Translations under genes and position numbers: made by a program | Origin: Bacteroidota bacterium | GTDB lineage: Bacteria; Bacteroidota; Bacteroidia; Cytophagales; Spirosomataceae | NCBI GenBank assembly: GCA_020161355.1 | Contig: JAIUOF010000005.1 | Location: 244,978-308,977 of the forward strand | Reading direction: 5' to 3' | Length of the DNA: 64,000 bases | Notes under the pieces: generated by a model | Told to the model about the DNA's origin: nothing | The model's input: the letters and a program-made list of their open reading frames with translations, nothing else | Databases searched by the model: none | Part shown: in pieces, positions 43,337 to 53,081 of the stretch | Numbering within the stretch: position 1 is the stretch's first letter | How the letters are laid out: every line of letters starts with the position of its first letter

Positions 43337-44401
43337 TTAATTCGAAACGACCGGCTCTTTGGGCTTGGGAGGTCTTATTTTCTTTGCCCATTGCATCGAT
43401 GGTTTTTCGATTACGAGATAGAAAATATAACTTAAAAAAACACTTACTCCAATGATCATAACACCCACTGCAAGTTTTTCCCATTGACTGGTATTGGGAA
43501 AATAATACACATAGAAATTTCGCATGAGCTCCATACCCACGATCCAGTGTAGTAAGTACAATGAATACGATATTTTACCCAGGAAATACATGAACTTTAA
43601 TTTAATATCTACATTATATAATATCAAAAGCATGGTTAAAAGTGAGAAGACTGTATATGCTTTAAAATGATAATAGTATGTAAAACCAAGGGAAATTAAT
43701 ACAATAAGAATAAAAAATGCATTTGAAATGGTTTTGGTATGTTTCTTAAATGCTGCGATTCCAAGAACAAAAATGTGAAAATAATGCACCAGGTGTACTT
43801 TAGCAGGTGTTAAGTAATATCCAAGAGGTCCACCAAGAATTAACAGCAACAGAATCAGGAAGTAATTTCCATATTTTCGATGCATAATCAAAGGGAATAG
43901 CAGACCTATTGTGATATAGTATTGGAATTCTACCGCCAAAGTCCAGAAAACCGGATTGAGCCAATTGTATCCTGTGAAAACATTTAGGTAACCAAAATGC
44001 AGGAATAAGGCCCCCCAATCCAATTGATAGATTTGGGATTTTAGGAAATAGGTTGAAATATAGGCAACAATCACCGATAATATAATTGCTAGCAAGTATG
44101 GAGGTTCGAGGCGGGTAAGCCTTCTAAACATGAAATTGAAAAAATTAGAAACCTTATACTGGTTTTTCCACATGGAATATGGAATGATAAAGCCTGAAAT
44201 CACAAAAAATACCGGTACCCCGAGTCTGCCCACAATGCTAATCGGGAATATATATTTCTGAAAAAAAACATCTTCTTTGGAGAAAAAATCGAGGGCACAA
44301 AAAATGTGCATTTCAACTACCCCAAAAGCGGCTAATCCACGAATCCAGTTGACTGAACGAATTTGATCTGTGGGGTTGTTTTTTTTTGTTTCTGTTGACA
44401 A
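43337..44401 (-). CDS. Acyltransferase 3 family membrane protein
   Basis: A 354-residue integral membrane acyltransferase with about ten hydrophobic helices. The family start SVNWIRGLAAFGVVEMHIF contains the conserved Arg and catalytic-type His (about residue 31). Such enzymes O-acylate surface sugars, lipopolysaccharide or exopolysaccharide; the acceptor is unknown. The C-terminus is a basic, Pro-rich tail (KKIRPPKPKEP). The gene stands alone on the minus strand with its own -7 box. Confidence 0.85.
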   Translation of the reverse strand: MSTETKKNNPTDQIRSVNWIRGLAAFGVVEMHIFCALDFFSKEDVFFQKYIFPISIVGRLGVPVFFVISGFIIPYSMWKNQYKVSNFFNFMFRRLTRLEPPYLLAIILSVIVAYISTYFLKSQIYQLDWGALFLHFGYLNVFTGYNWLNPVFWTLAVEFQYYITIGLLFPLIMHRKYGNYFLILLLLILGGPLGYYLTPAKVHLVHYFHIFVLGIAAFKKHTKTISNAFFILIVLISLGFTYYYHFKAYTVFSLLTMLLILYNVDIKLKFMYFLGKISYSLYLLHWIVGMELMRNFYVYYFPNTSQWEKLAVGVMIIGVSVFLSYIFYLVIEKPSMQWAKKIRPPKPKEPVVSN

Positions 44402-44446
44402 AATTTTAAAATTTTAAATCCAGTAAGCCCATTTTCAGGTAAAAAA

Positions 44447-44454
44447 CAAAAATA
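44447..44454 (-). promoter_or_regulatory. Minus-strand -7 box for the acyltransferase gene
   Basis: On the minus strand this reads TATTTTTG (TAnnTTTG), 46 bases before the ATG at 44401. Confidence 0.5.
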
Positions 44455-44591
44455 ACAGTTTGGCGGGTCTTAATTTTCAAAAAATAAAAAAAAACTCTGT
44501 TTTGTTAAGTATTTTCATGCAAAATTTCGAAACATTCAACGATATAAACTGGTTAAATTGAAATTGTAAATTTTCTTTTATCAATAGAAAT

Positions 44592-45434
44592 ATGAAAAAA
44601 AATCTGTTCTTAATTTTATTTGCCTTCATGCATTTAGTTTCAGAAGCTCAATCTGAAAGGTTTCTGTATGAAATATCAGGAAACGGACTTGCTAAACCCA
44701 GCTATCTTTTCGGTACTTTTCATATTATTTGTAAAAGTGATTCGGTTGTAAATAAAGCAGTAAAAGATAGAATTTTGCTTTCTGATCAAATCTTTCTCGA
44801 ACTCGATATGGATGACCCCAAAATGCCGGTCCAACTATTCAAGCACATGAGAATGGAAGAAAAGCTTTCTGATTTTTATTCAGAAAGTGATTATAGTTTT
44901 ATCAAAAGCTATTTGAAGGATTCAGCAGGTATTCAGCCTTTTGTTTTTGAAAAAACGAAGCCCATGTTATTGTATTCTTTGATAATCAATAAATTGTCAA
45001 CTTGTGAAATGGAAGTGCCTGAAAACATAATTATGGGTTTTGGTAAAAAAGCTGGTAAAGAAATCAATGGACTGGAGTCAGTAGAATACCAAATGGGGGT
45101 TTTTGATAAAATTCCGCTTAAAGAACAGGCAAATTATTTTTTGGAAAGCATCAGAGACAAGGAAAAAACGAAAAGGGAGTTTGAAACCATGCGAAAGGCT
45201 TATGTCAAGGGAAACCTTGATGAAATGATGGGAATTATGGAAAAAGAGGATGAATTTTCGGAAAAATTTAAGGAAGATTTACTTGAAAAGCGTAATCAAA
45301 ACTGGATACCAGTTATAGAAGAAAATATCAGACAAAAGTCCTCATTTATTGGAGTAGGAGCCGGACATCTTGGTGGAAACCAGGGATTGATAAAACTGCT
45401 GGAAGCCAAAGGTTACACCATTAGCAAACTCTGA
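44592..45434 (+). CDS. TraB/GumN family secreted protein
   Basis: The 280-residue protein has a signal peptide (about 1-20, SEAQ), the TraB hallmark KPSYLFGTFHIICKSD (about 35-50) and the C-terminal FIGVGAGHLGGNQGLIKLLEAKGY. TraB-family proteins are proposed metalloproteases of the Tiki type (paired GTFH and GxGH motifs), but the activity is not confirmed. The stop abuts the stop of the MCE protein gene on the other strand with no gap. Confidence 0.88.
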   Translation: MKKNLFLILFAFMHLVSEAQSERFLYEISGNGLAKPSYLFGTFHIICKSDSVVNKAVKDRILLSDQIFLELDMDDPKMPVQLFKHMRMEEKLSDFYSESDYSFIKSYLKDSAGIQPFVFEKTKPMLLYSLIINKLSTCEMEVPENIIMGFGKKAGKEINGLESVEYQMGVFDKIPLKEQANYFLESIRDKEKTKREFETMRKAYVKGNLDEMMGIMEKEDEFSEKFKEDLLEKRNQNWIPVIEENIRQKSSFIGVGAGHLGGNQGLIKLLEAKGYTISKL

Positions 45435-46370
45435 TTACTTTTTATCTTTTTTGCCGAATAAAGAAAAATGCACATACCTTTTTGGGTTGACTTTCATATC
45501 AGAAAGGAGCAAATTCAATGAGGCGGCAGTCCGATCCAGATTAGTATATAGGGAGTCATCGCCCGTAAGCTTGCCCAGCGTACCCTTACCGGCATTGATC
45601 TGATCGAGTACATTTTGCAGATTTTTTACAGTGCCGTTCAGGCTATTGACGGTGGTTCCCAATTGCAATGCCGACAGGGAATCAGAGAAGCTACCCGTCT
45701 TGGTTAAAATAGGTTTTATTTGCTGATCTAGGTTAAGTGCCAGATTATTTAAATTTTTGGTTAAAACCGCAGCATTGGCAGTGATTTGCCCGATGTTTTT
45801 TGAATTGCCAGCTACCAGTTGATTTACGCCATTGGTCGATTGCGTGGCAGATGCAAGTAATATTTTGAGTGCCTGACCTGTATTATCAAATTCATTCACA
45901 ATCCTGGTAAGCGTTCTGGTCAAAGAATCTACATTTTTTAAAGTAGGATCAATTTTTTGTTGCATCACATCTACCAGCCCAACTTCTAACATACTTTTCA
46001 GATCACCATCTTCATCAAGGGGCTTTCCGGGTACGATTTTTAGCTTTATCAATTTTCCACCAATCAATCCATCGTCGGCAAGAACTGCAACGGAATTGTC
46101 GGTCAATTTCACATCTTCACTTATAGTCAACTCCACTATTACTTCGCCTTTGTCAAATTGCGGTAAAAGGTTGGTAACCCTGCCTACATTAACACCATTA
46201 AATGTCACCGGATTTGAAACTTCCAGGCCCATTACATCTTTAAAAGTAGCCTTGTAAGTGTTTGAGGTTGAGAAAATTTCTGATCCTTTTAAAAAAGTAA
46301 ATCCAAAATAGAGAATTACTAAGCCCAGCATCCCCAATAATCCAACTTTTACCTCTCTTCCAATTGCCAT
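45435..46370 (-). CDS. MCE/MlaD family lipid-transport protein
   Basis: A 311-residue protein with one N-terminal membrane anchor (about 7-26, VGLLGMLGLVILYFGFTFLK), a single MCE domain (about 36-115, with VMGLEVSNPVTFNGVNVGRV and DGLIGGKLIKL) and a long helical C-terminal part. MlaD-type proteins form hexameric rings that pass phospholipid between membranes. No MlaE/MlaF genes are adjacent. It lies 37 bases downstream of the amidase gene, so the two are probably one operon reading away from lptD. The tail (SLFGKKDKK) is basic. Confidence 0.85.
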   Translation of the reverse strand: MAIGREVKVGLLGMLGLVILYFGFTFLKGSEIFSTSNTYKATFKDVMGLEVSNPVTFNGVNVGRVTNLLPQFDKGEVIVELTISEDVKLTDNSVAVLADDGLIGGKLIKLKIVPGKPLDEDGDLKSMLEVGLVDVMQQKIDPTLKNVDSLTRTLTRIVNEFDNTGQALKILLASATQSTNGVNQLVAGNSKNIGQITANAAVLTKNLNNLALNLDQQIKPILTKTGSFSDSLSALQLGTTVNSLNGTVKNLQNVLDQINAGKGTLGKLTGDDSLYTNLDRTAASLNLLLSDMKVNPKRYVHFSLFGKKDKK

Positions 46371-46407
46371 TTTTTATCTCTTTTAAAACTTCCTGCAAGT
46401 TAATATT

Positions 46408-47190
46408 TTATTTTTCAAAATCAGTTTTATACTCTTTGAATGCCTTGTAAATAGCAGTCGCAATTTTTTCTCTTCCTGAATCTGAACCCAGTAATGCCTT
46501 GTCGGTAGCGTTGGTCAGATAGCCTGTCTCTACAAGGACACTCGGCATTGTAGTTTCCCAAATCACAATAAATCCTGCTTGTTTCACACCTCTGCTGGAA
46601 TGTCCCTGCTTGGCCATGTTTTTTTCTACTTTAGCGGCAAAATCCAGGCTTTGTGACATAAAAGCATTCTGGTAGTTGGCCAACATAATATGGGCCAGCG
46701 GTGAGTTTGGGTTAAAGCCTTTGTATGATTTTTTATAGTTATCTTCATACAATATTACATTGTTTTCAGCTTTGGCAAGATCAAGGTTTTCCTGAGTTTT
46801 GTGGAGTCCCATTACATAAGTCTCGGTGCCCCGCAAAGATTTGGAATGCGGGTTGGCATTGCAATGAATTGATATAAACAGGTCTGCCTTATTACGGTTT
46901 GCAATAGCTGCCCGCTCGTGCAAGGGTACAAACACATCGCTGTCTCTTGTATAAATCACTTTCACGTCCGGGTAGTTTGCTTCAATTTTTTTACCGAGTT
47001 CCAGGGTTATGTCGAGTGCATACTTTTTTTCCATTCCATTGCCGGCACCCGGGTCTTTTCCTCCATGTCCTGCATCTAGTACCACGGTTTTCAATCGGTT
47101 TTTTGCGGGTAATATCATGCTGGTAGTTGCCACAAAAACCACCAGAACCAGCATTTTAAAGCTTAAAGTATTAAGGATTTTTAACTTCAT
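46408..47190 (-). CDS. N-acetylmuramoyl-L-alanine amidase (AmiC-type)
   Basis: Cleaves the bond between MurNAc and the peptide stem in peptidoglycan during cell separation or remodelling. The 260-residue secreted protein has a signal-type N-terminus, then VVLDAGHGGKDPGAGN with zinc ligand His and Glu at about 41, SIHCNANPHSKSLRGTETYV (second His at about 109), and VLVETGYLTN with the catalytic Glu. It has no LysM or SPOR cell-wall-binding domain. It shares a promoter region with divergent lptD. Confidence 0.9.
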   Translation of the reverse strand: MKLKILNTLSFKMLVLVVFVATTSMILPAKNRLKTVVLDAGHGGKDPGAGNGMEKKYALDITLELGKKIEANYPDVKVIYTRDSDVFVPLHERAAIANRNKADLFISIHCNANPHSKSLRGTETYVMGLHKTQENLDLAKAENNVILYEDNYKKSYKGFNPNSPLAHIMLANYQNAFMSQSLDFAAKVEKNMAKQGHSSRGVKQAGFIVIWETTMPSVLVETGYLTNATDKALLGSDSGREKIATAIYKAFKEYKTDFEK

Positions 47191-47260
47191 ATTTTTTGGA
47201 AAACTATAGAATAATTATCTTTTTTGAACCCTTAAGTTCGTTTTGGTTGTAGTTTCTGGT

Positions 47261-47281
47261 TAATTTTGCAATACAAAAATA
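47261..47281. promoter_or_regulatory. Overlapping divergent -7 boxes between amidase and lptD
   Basis: On the plus strand TAATTTTG (47261-47268) precedes lptD by 13 bases. On the minus strand TATTTTTG (47274-47281) drives the amidase and overlaps the lptD region down to the base before its ATG. The two polymerase sites exclude each other, so the genes may be reciprocally controlled. Confidence 0.55.
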
Positions 47282-50200
47282 ATGCTTTTGTTAGAACAGA
47301 AAAAATATCTGAATATTGTCCTGGAAATTTCGCACAAAAGAATACTTTTTGGTAAAAAAATAGCTCTATTGAAAAAACAACGAATTTTACTTCTTTCAAT
47401 TAACCTGATTTTCGGGATATTTTTCCTGCAATTTCAGGCCAACGCTCAGCAACCTTTTGGAAGAGGTTTGGGAGGAAGACTTCCTATAGGAAATTCGGGA
47501 CAAACTCAAAGACCATCCAACTCGCCAAATCGTGAAAATAAGACTCCAATTAAAAAGGTATCCAGAGTTAAACGGGATTCCCTTTCAGTGGTTATACCAG
47601 ATTCCCTTAAAAGTGCTGAAAATCAGATAGAAACTACAGTTGAGTCTTTTTCTTCAGATTCTACTGTGCTGGATGTGGAAAATGAAAAATATCATCTTTT
47701 TGGAAATGCTAAAGTGATTTACGGTGACATTGAGTTGACTGCCGATTACATCATGCTCGACTGGAATAAAAGTGAAGTCTATGCCCATGGCATGCCCGAT
47801 ACAACCAAAAAAGTAGGAGAGGCCATCAAAGGAAAACCGATTTTTACCGATGCCGGGGAGTCTTATAATTCTGACACCATCAGGTATAATTTTAAATCAA
47901 AAAAGGCAATTGTAAGTCATATTGTTACGCAACAAGGAGAAGGTTTTGTACAGGGTGCCAAAGTTAAGAAAGACCCCGAAGATAATATGTACCTGCTTAA
48001 TGCCAAGTACACAACCTGTAATCTGGCCGAGCCACACTTTCATATTAAAGCTAAACAGATTAAGTTGGTCAATAAAAAATCATTGGTTTCAGGACCATTT
48101 AATTTTGTGTTAAGCGATATTCCTTTGCCTATTGGGCTACCTTTTGGTTTTTTTCCTATTCCCAAAAAGAAAGAAATCGGAACTTCCGGGTTTGTAATGG
48201 GTACTTATGGAGAGGAACCCAGCAATCGGGGATTTTATTTTCGTGACTTTGGATACTATCATGCATTTAATGAAAGAATCGGTGCAAAAGTATTGGGTCA
48301 AATTTATACTAATGGCAGTTTTGGGGTAGGTGTACAGTCCAATTACATCAAAAGATACAGATACACCGGAAATTTAAATTTACAGTTCAATAGAAATGTG
48401 TCAGGAAAAATCATAAGAGATTCATCTGATGTTCCTAAACGAGATTTTAACATTACATGGTCGCATTCTCCGCAAAGCCGTCGTCCAGACAGAAGTTTTT
48501 CGGCAAATGTTAATTTAGTTTCTAACGGTTTTAACAGGAACAACCGACGTTTAGACGAAATTGACCAATACACCAATAATACTTTTGGTTCTTCCATTCA
48601 GTTTTCAAAGAGTTTTGGGAAGCTGGTAAGAACCTCCTCGGGTTTTCGTGTGGATCAAAACGTTTCCACCAAAGTCATGAACTCTTCGCTGGACTATTCT
48701 CTTGGGCTTAATCAGTTCAATCCATTTGTGAAAGAAAAAAACATGTTGGGCAATTGGTACGATGCGTTCAGAGTTGGACTTGATTTGAGCGGTGGCTATA
48801 GAGTTTCCAATGACATCACCAGCCGGAGCAGATCCACAACTTATACTGACTACAATATTGTTGGAGTAGAAAACCGTCCTCTAACCAGTGAAGAATTACG
48901 GCTTCAATCTCTGGGTTTGTCTGCTAATCAGACGGTTATACAGTTGAATTCTGCTGATAATATCAAATATATTTTATCCGAACTTGGTCAGTTCCGATCT
49001 TCATTTTCGGTGCCAATTTCATTGCCAAATTTCAAGATTGCCAAATATCTTAATTTTACCCCGGGCTTTTCATATCGGGGAGATATTTATACCAAAAGGT
49101 TGAAATATGAATATATAGAATCTAAAGACGCAGTAAAAATTGATACTCTTTCCGCCCGGGAGGAGGGTGTGCCATTCTTTACTTCGGGTTCCTGGAATAC
49201 ATCCGGCAGTTTAAATACCCGCATTTATGGTACCTATCAGTTTAAAAAGTTGGGAAGGATTCAGGCTATACGCCATACCATAGCACCCTCCGTGGGCATA
49301 AGTTATGCTCCTGATTTAAGTAAAAACGGCAATTTGTATCAATATGTGAGAGTGAGAAAAGATGACATATCTGAAAGGTATATGCCTCGCTTTACCGAAT
49401 TAGGAACAGCCTCCGGTGCGAGCGGAAGTTTGAATTTTAATTTAACCAATCAATTGGAAGCAAAAGTAAGATCAAAATCAGATACCGCTGAGAATGCTTT
49501 TCAGAAAATATCACTTCTTGATAACCTGAATATTGGGGGCAGCTACAACTTTTTTGCTATCAAGACTCCCTTTCGGTACTTATCAGATACTATTACAGGA
49601 GGTTTTAATCTTTCTAATTTTAACATGGGAACCAACACAAGTCTGTTCAAAAATCTGATAAATATAAATTTCAACGCATCTTTTGATCCTTATGCTTACA
49701 TCGAAGATTCACAAAATACCTCTAATCTTGCCGGAAGAAGGGTGCCGGTGTACAAATGGAAGCATGAGGGGTATTCTGGAAGCTATCTGACTTCCATGAA
49801 TGTTTCGCTTAGTACGGGATTAAATGCCGACAAACTTAAGAAAAAGAATGCTCCTGCTCCGCAGACAGGTATCGGGAAAGAAGACGATGCAGCCAGGAAA
49901 GCCATGCAACAATTTGTGCAGTCCAATCCACTGGCATATGTTGACTTTAGTATTCCCTGGAGTGTAAATTTTAGTTACAATTTTAGTTATTTCAAACAAG
50001 GGCTTGCCAAGCCACAAATCATACAGGCCGTTCAGTTTACCGGGGATTTGAGTTTGACACCAAAATGGAAAATGAATTTTAGTTCGGGCTGGGACTTTGT
50101 TTATAAAGGTGTAACCTTGACCAACATCGGGATTATGCGGGAGCTACACTGCTGGGATATGAGCTTTCAATGGACCCCAATTGCCGGTAATAATCTTAGA

Positions 50201-50299
50201 GCAAGTAATTATAGCTTCACACTTCAGCCTAGATCCTCATTGCTACGTGACCTGAAACTGTCCCGAAGAAGGGTTTATTACGATAAAGGTGGATTTTGA
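47282..50299 (+). CDS. lptD: Large LptD-like LPS-assembly/outer-membrane protein
   Basis: Inserts lipopolysaccharide into the outer leaflet of the outer membrane. The 1005-residue protein has a hydrophobic segment (about 35-57) ending ANAQ, an OstA/LptA-like N-terminal jellyroll (about 115-290, e.g. YHLFGNAKVIYGDIELTADY, then TYTTCNLAEPHFHIKAKQI) and a long barrel to the C-terminus, ending in SRRRVYYDKGGF. It is longer than proteobacterial LptD, as is usual for Bacteroidota. ATG 47282 is the only Met before residue 150; the -7 box leaves a leader of only about 5-7 nt, so a downstream TTG start is possible. Confidence 0.85.
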   Translation: MLLLEQKKYLNIVLEISHKRILFGKKIALLKKQRILLLSINLIFGIFFLQFQANAQQPFGRGLGGRLPIGNSGQTQRPSNSPNRENKTPIKKVSRVKRDSLSVVIPDSLKSAENQIETTVESFSSDSTVLDVENEKYHLFGNAKVIYGDIELTADYIMLDWNKSEVYAHGMPDTTKKVGEAIKGKPIFTDAGESYNSDTIRYNFKSKKAIVSHIVTQQGEGFVQGAKVKKDPEDNMYLLNAKYTTCNLAEPHFHIKAKQIKLVNKKSLVSGPFNFVLSDIPLPIGLPFGFFPIPKKKEIGTSGFVMGTYGEEPSNRGFYFRDFGYYHAFNERIGAKVLGQIYTNGSFGVGVQSNYIKRYRYTGNLNLQFNRNVSGKIIRDSSDVPKRDFNITWSHSPQSRRPDRSFSANVNLVSNGFNRNNRRLDEIDQYTNNTFGSSIQFSKSFGKLVRTSSGFRVDQNVSTKVMNSSLDYSLGLNQFNPFVKEKNMLGNWYDAFRVGLDLSGGYRVSNDITSRSRSTTYTDYNIVGVENRPLTSEELRLQSLGLSANQTVIQLNSADNIKYILSELGQFRSSFSVPISLPNFKIAKYLNFTPGFSYRGDIYTKRLKYEYIESKDAVKIDTLSAREEGVPFFTSGSWNTSGSLNTRIYGTYQFKKLGRIQAIRHTIAPSVGISYAPDLSKNGNLYQYVRVRKDDISERYMPRFTELGTASGASGSLNFNLTNQLEAKVRSKSDTAENAFQKISLLDNLNIGGSYNFFAIKTPFRYLSDTITGGFNLSNFNMGTNTSLFKNLININFNASFDPYAYIEDSQNTSNLAGRRVPVYKWKHEGYSGSYLTSMNVSLSTGLNADKLKKKNAPAPQTGIGKEDDAARKAMQQFVQSNPLAYVDFSIPWSVNFSYNFSYFKQGLAKPQIIQAVQFTGDLSLTPKWKMNFSSGWDFVYKGVTLTNIGIMRELHCWDMSFQWTPIAGNNLRASNYSFTLQPRSSLLRDLKLSRRRVYYDKGGF

Positions 50300-50381
50300 T
50301 TTTCTTTTAAATTATTGATTATTAATATTTTATATATTTATAATTATTTATAAAAATATTTAAATATAAAATTATTAAAAT

Positions 50382-50412
50382 AAAAAAAAGACACCCTCTG
50401 ATGTCTTTTTTG
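50382..50412. terminator. Bidirectional terminator between lptD and PfkB
   Basis: AAAAAAGACA and TGTCTTTTTT pair around CCCTCTGA, with A runs on one side and T runs on the other, so it can serve both converging genes. Confidence 0.75.
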
Positions 50413-50435
50413 AATTGGAAAAAATATTTTTTGGT

Positions 50436-51356
50436 TTAGTCAATTATCTCAAAACTTGCCAATTGTACAAACTCCATCACCCGATTATTGATTTCGGTTT
50501 GAGAAAGGTACTGGATACGTTCTGTCCCAAATTTTTCCACACAAAACGACGCCATAGCCGAGCCGTAGATAATCGCTCTTTTTAAATTATCAAAACTTAA
50601 ATCATCTGTTTTGGCAAGATAACCAATAAAGCCACCGGCAAAAGTGTCACCAGCACCTGTTGGGTCAAAAACTTCCTCAAGTGGTAAAGCCGGGCAATAA
50701 AAGGTGCGGTCATCCTGGAAAAGTAAGGCTCCGTGCTCTCCTTTTTTTATAATCAAGGTTTTAGGGCCCATATCCATTATAGTTTTTGCAGCTCTTTTCA
50801 GAGAATAATCGCCCGAAAGCTGCCTGGCTTCAGCATCATTAATGGTAAGGCAGTCTATATCCGCCAAGACTTTTCTAAGGTCATTCATGGCTATATCCAT
50901 CCAAAGATTCATGGTGTCCAGCATCACAAACTTTGGTCTGTTTCTAAGTTTTTTTAATGTGGCATGCTGAATCGCCGGCACCATATTTCCCAGCATCAGA
51001 TATTGTGTGTCCTGATAGGATTCCGGAATAGTAGGTTCCCAATTTTCAAAAACTCCCAGTTGGGTATCTAAGGTGTCACGATTATTCATGTCCTGGTGGT
51101 ATTTTCCATGCCAGAAAAAAGTTTTTCCTTCGGGATCTATTTCCAGCCCGTCAGTATTTACGCCATGTTCATTAAAAATCTTTATCATTTCTTCCGGGAA
51201 ATCGCTTCCCACAATACCTACCAAATTGTTTTTTGGGGTAAAATAAGAGGCTGTCAAAGCAATAAAAGTTGCTGCACCTCCCACTATTTTGTCAGTTTTG
51301 CCAAATGGGGTTTCTAATTTATCAAAGGCTACTGATCCTACCGTTAATAGACTCAT
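50436..51356 (-). CDS. PfkB-family carbohydrate kinase
   Basis: A 306-residue ribokinase-fold enzyme. It has the N-terminal glycine pair region (DKIVGGAATFIALTASYF), the PfkB signature with the catalytic Asp in DPTGAGDTFAGGFIGYL (about 231-247), and the anion-hole GAGD. Related enzymes phosphorylate ribose, adenosine, fructose or other sugars; the substrate is unassigned. It has a minus-strand -7 box and a shared terminator. Confidence 0.88.
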   Translation of the reverse strand: MSLLTVGSVAFDKLETPFGKTDKIVGGAATFIALTASYFTPKNNLVGIVGSDFPEEMIKIFNEHGVNTDGLEIDPEGKTFFWHGKYHQDMNNRDTLDTQLGVFENWEPTIPESYQDTQYLMLGNMVPAIQHATLKKLRNRPKFVMLDTMNLWMDIAMNDLRKVLADIDCLTINDAEARQLSGDYSLKRAAKTIMDMGPKTLIIKKGEHGALLFQDDRTFYCPALPLEEVFDPTGAGDTFAGGFIGYLAKTDDLSFDNLKRAIIYGSAMASFCVEKFGTERIQYLSQTEINNRVMEFVQLASFEIID

Positions 51357-51373
51357 TTAAAGTGTTTTTTTTG

Positions 51374-51381
51374 CAAAAATA
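51374..51381 (-). promoter_or_regulatory. Minus-strand -7 box for the PfkB gene
   Basis: On the minus strand this reads TATTTTTG (TAnnTTTG), 18 bases before the ATG at 51356. Confidence 0.5.
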
Positions 51382-51542
51382 CCATCTAAAACTTAATTTC
51401 ACCTTAAAAAAAAGCATAATTAAGAAAATAAGTAGGTATATATTTTTTATCTCAATGAAAAAAAATTTACTTTGCACCTATCTTAATGGGGCAAAAATCT
51501 CCATTTAAAACTTAAATTATTTTTCAGGCAAAATTTCTCACA

Positions 51543-53024
51543 ATGAAAAAGAGAGAAGGATTACTTAAATTTTTTGTCGGAGCTTTTACTTTCCTGGTAA
51601 TCAGTTCCAATGTTTCTGGTCAGACGCCATGCAGTACTGGTCTACATGAGGTTTTTGGTGAAAAATCATCAGAAACACCTGTGGTTTTGGAAAGATTAGG
51701 AACCAGTCCTCAGTTTGGCGAAATTCCAAAACATACTGCCGAAGCCGCCTACAACCATTTGAAAAAAGTACATGCCAAAAATTTAAAGGGTAGTAAAGTT
51801 GAAATCGATAATTTCTTAAAAGCTCTCGGTTATCAGGGATTTAAAGATCCCGGGTTTTCTCAAAGCAAAATTGAACCTGCTGTTTTACCTGCCGGAAAAA
51901 CTGGTTGGATGGGTGCCTACAGTAAAGGGCATAAGTACAAATGGTCAGTACTGGGTAAAGATTTTGAAACCTTCAAAATTATTTCTGCAGATGGCTCTTG
52001 TCATGCTTACATCATGAAAAAATGCGGTAATGCATTCTATGATCCGGGTGAGCGTTGTATTCCATGTACGCCATGTGATCCCAATGTGAACGACAAAACA
52101 AAATGCCCTCCTGCAGTAGTTTGTGCTACTCAGACTTTGAATTTTGCCGGAAAAGGAAAAATTCAGGCTGGCGATGTGATCAATACAACCAAAAATATTC
52201 CGGTTGTTGCTTCCTATAATGGTAAAAATCTTTGTGTAGGAGATTACCAGGTGCCGGTAAGACTTACATATGACATGAATGCAAGTGGGGAAGTCAATTA
52301 TGCCAAAACTGTTAAGGTTTGTGATTATGGTCAGGGCGTACCTTCTAATGCTTCCATCAATCTTCCCGTAAATCTGCTTTACAATGTAGCCTCATCTGAT
52401 GTAGCTGTGGGAGAAAATGGGAAAATGATAATGGCCGTAAATAGTAAGCAATTCAAAACCTTGAAAAAAGTTTACAAAGAATGTCCTGCTTCTGAAAGTG
52501 CTTCTTCAAGTGTGGCATCCAATAATACTAATAAGGTTAACACAAAATCAGAAGCATCTCCTGCGACTGTTAGTGGCGGCGGTGATGGAAAAAATTGCGT
52601 TAAACAAACACTTACACTCAATGGCTCAGCAGTTACTGAAGACGTAAGTTCGAAAGTAGGAACCAACGAGGTTACGATGATCGGGGTTTATAAGAAAACT
52701 GGTAAACTACAAAAAGGAGAGACTGCTAATAAATATAAATGTTTGGGTACTTACAGTATTCCGGCAAAGAGTTCAGTGAACTATTCTCTTAAAGCCAATT
52801 CTTCTCTAAGCCAGATTATCGAAGTATGTGATGATGGTACTGTAAAACCGATAGAAGAGGTGTCAGTTCCGATGACGCTCACCAATAACTTCACCAAGCA
52901 GGAAGTAGTTGTGGGTGATTATGGAAGGATTTATGTTCCGTTGAGTAAGTCAGAATATAAAAAACTTGGAAAATCGTTTAGCAGATGTTGCAGTGACGGT
53001 TCTTCAAAATCTAAATGTTATTAA
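51543..53024 (+). CDS. Secreted protein with two homologous Cys-bordered domains, unknown function
   Basis: A 493-residue exported protein (signal about 1-27, ending VSG-Q). A Cys-rich stretch at about 165-190 (CGNAFYDPGERCIPCTPCDP) is followed by two copies of a domain of about 125 residues. Copy A covers about 196-318, and copy B about 352-480. Both begin C-x2-QTL, carry a central VKVCDYG / IEVCDDG motif and V(V/A)VG(E/D)xG(K/R)I or similar near the end, then a closing Cys. A Ser/Asn linker with Gly (ASNNTNKVNTKSEASPATVS) joins them. I do not recognise the domain. It has its own terminator. Confidence 0.65.
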   Translation: MKKREGLLKFFVGAFTFLVISSNVSGQTPCSTGLHEVFGEKSSETPVVLERLGTSPQFGEIPKHTAEAAYNHLKKVHAKNLKGSKVEIDNFLKALGYQGFKDPGFSQSKIEPAVLPAGKTGWMGAYSKGHKYKWSVLGKDFETFKIISADGSCHAYIMKKCGNAFYDPGERCIPCTPCDPNVNDKTKCPPAVVCATQTLNFAGKGKIQAGDVINTTKNIPVVASYNGKNLCVGDYQVPVRLTYDMNASGEVNYAKTVKVCDYGQGVPSNASINLPVNLLYNVASSDVAVGENGKMIMAVNSKQFKTLKKVYKECPASESASSSVASNNTNKVNTKSEASPATVSGGGDGKNCVKQTLTLNGSAVTEDVSSKVGTNEVTMIGVYKKTGKLQKGETANKYKCLGTYSIPAKSSVNYSLKANSSLSQIIEVCDDGTVKPIEEVSVPMTLTNNFTKQEVVVGDYGRIYVPLSKSEYKKLGKSFSRCCSDGSSKSKCY

Positions 53025-53026
53025 CA

Positions 53027-53057
53027 AGAAAAGCCTCGGAAACGAGGCTTTTCTTTG
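53027..53057. terminator. Strong terminator, possibly bidirectional
   Basis: A perfect 12-bp stem AGAAAAGCCTCG / CGAGGCTTTTCT with a GAAA tetraloop starts three bases after the stop of the secreted protein gene. The same structure can serve argH on the other strand. Confidence 0.85.
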
Positions 53058-53081
53058 AGATATATTTTTTTTGTTTCGGTG

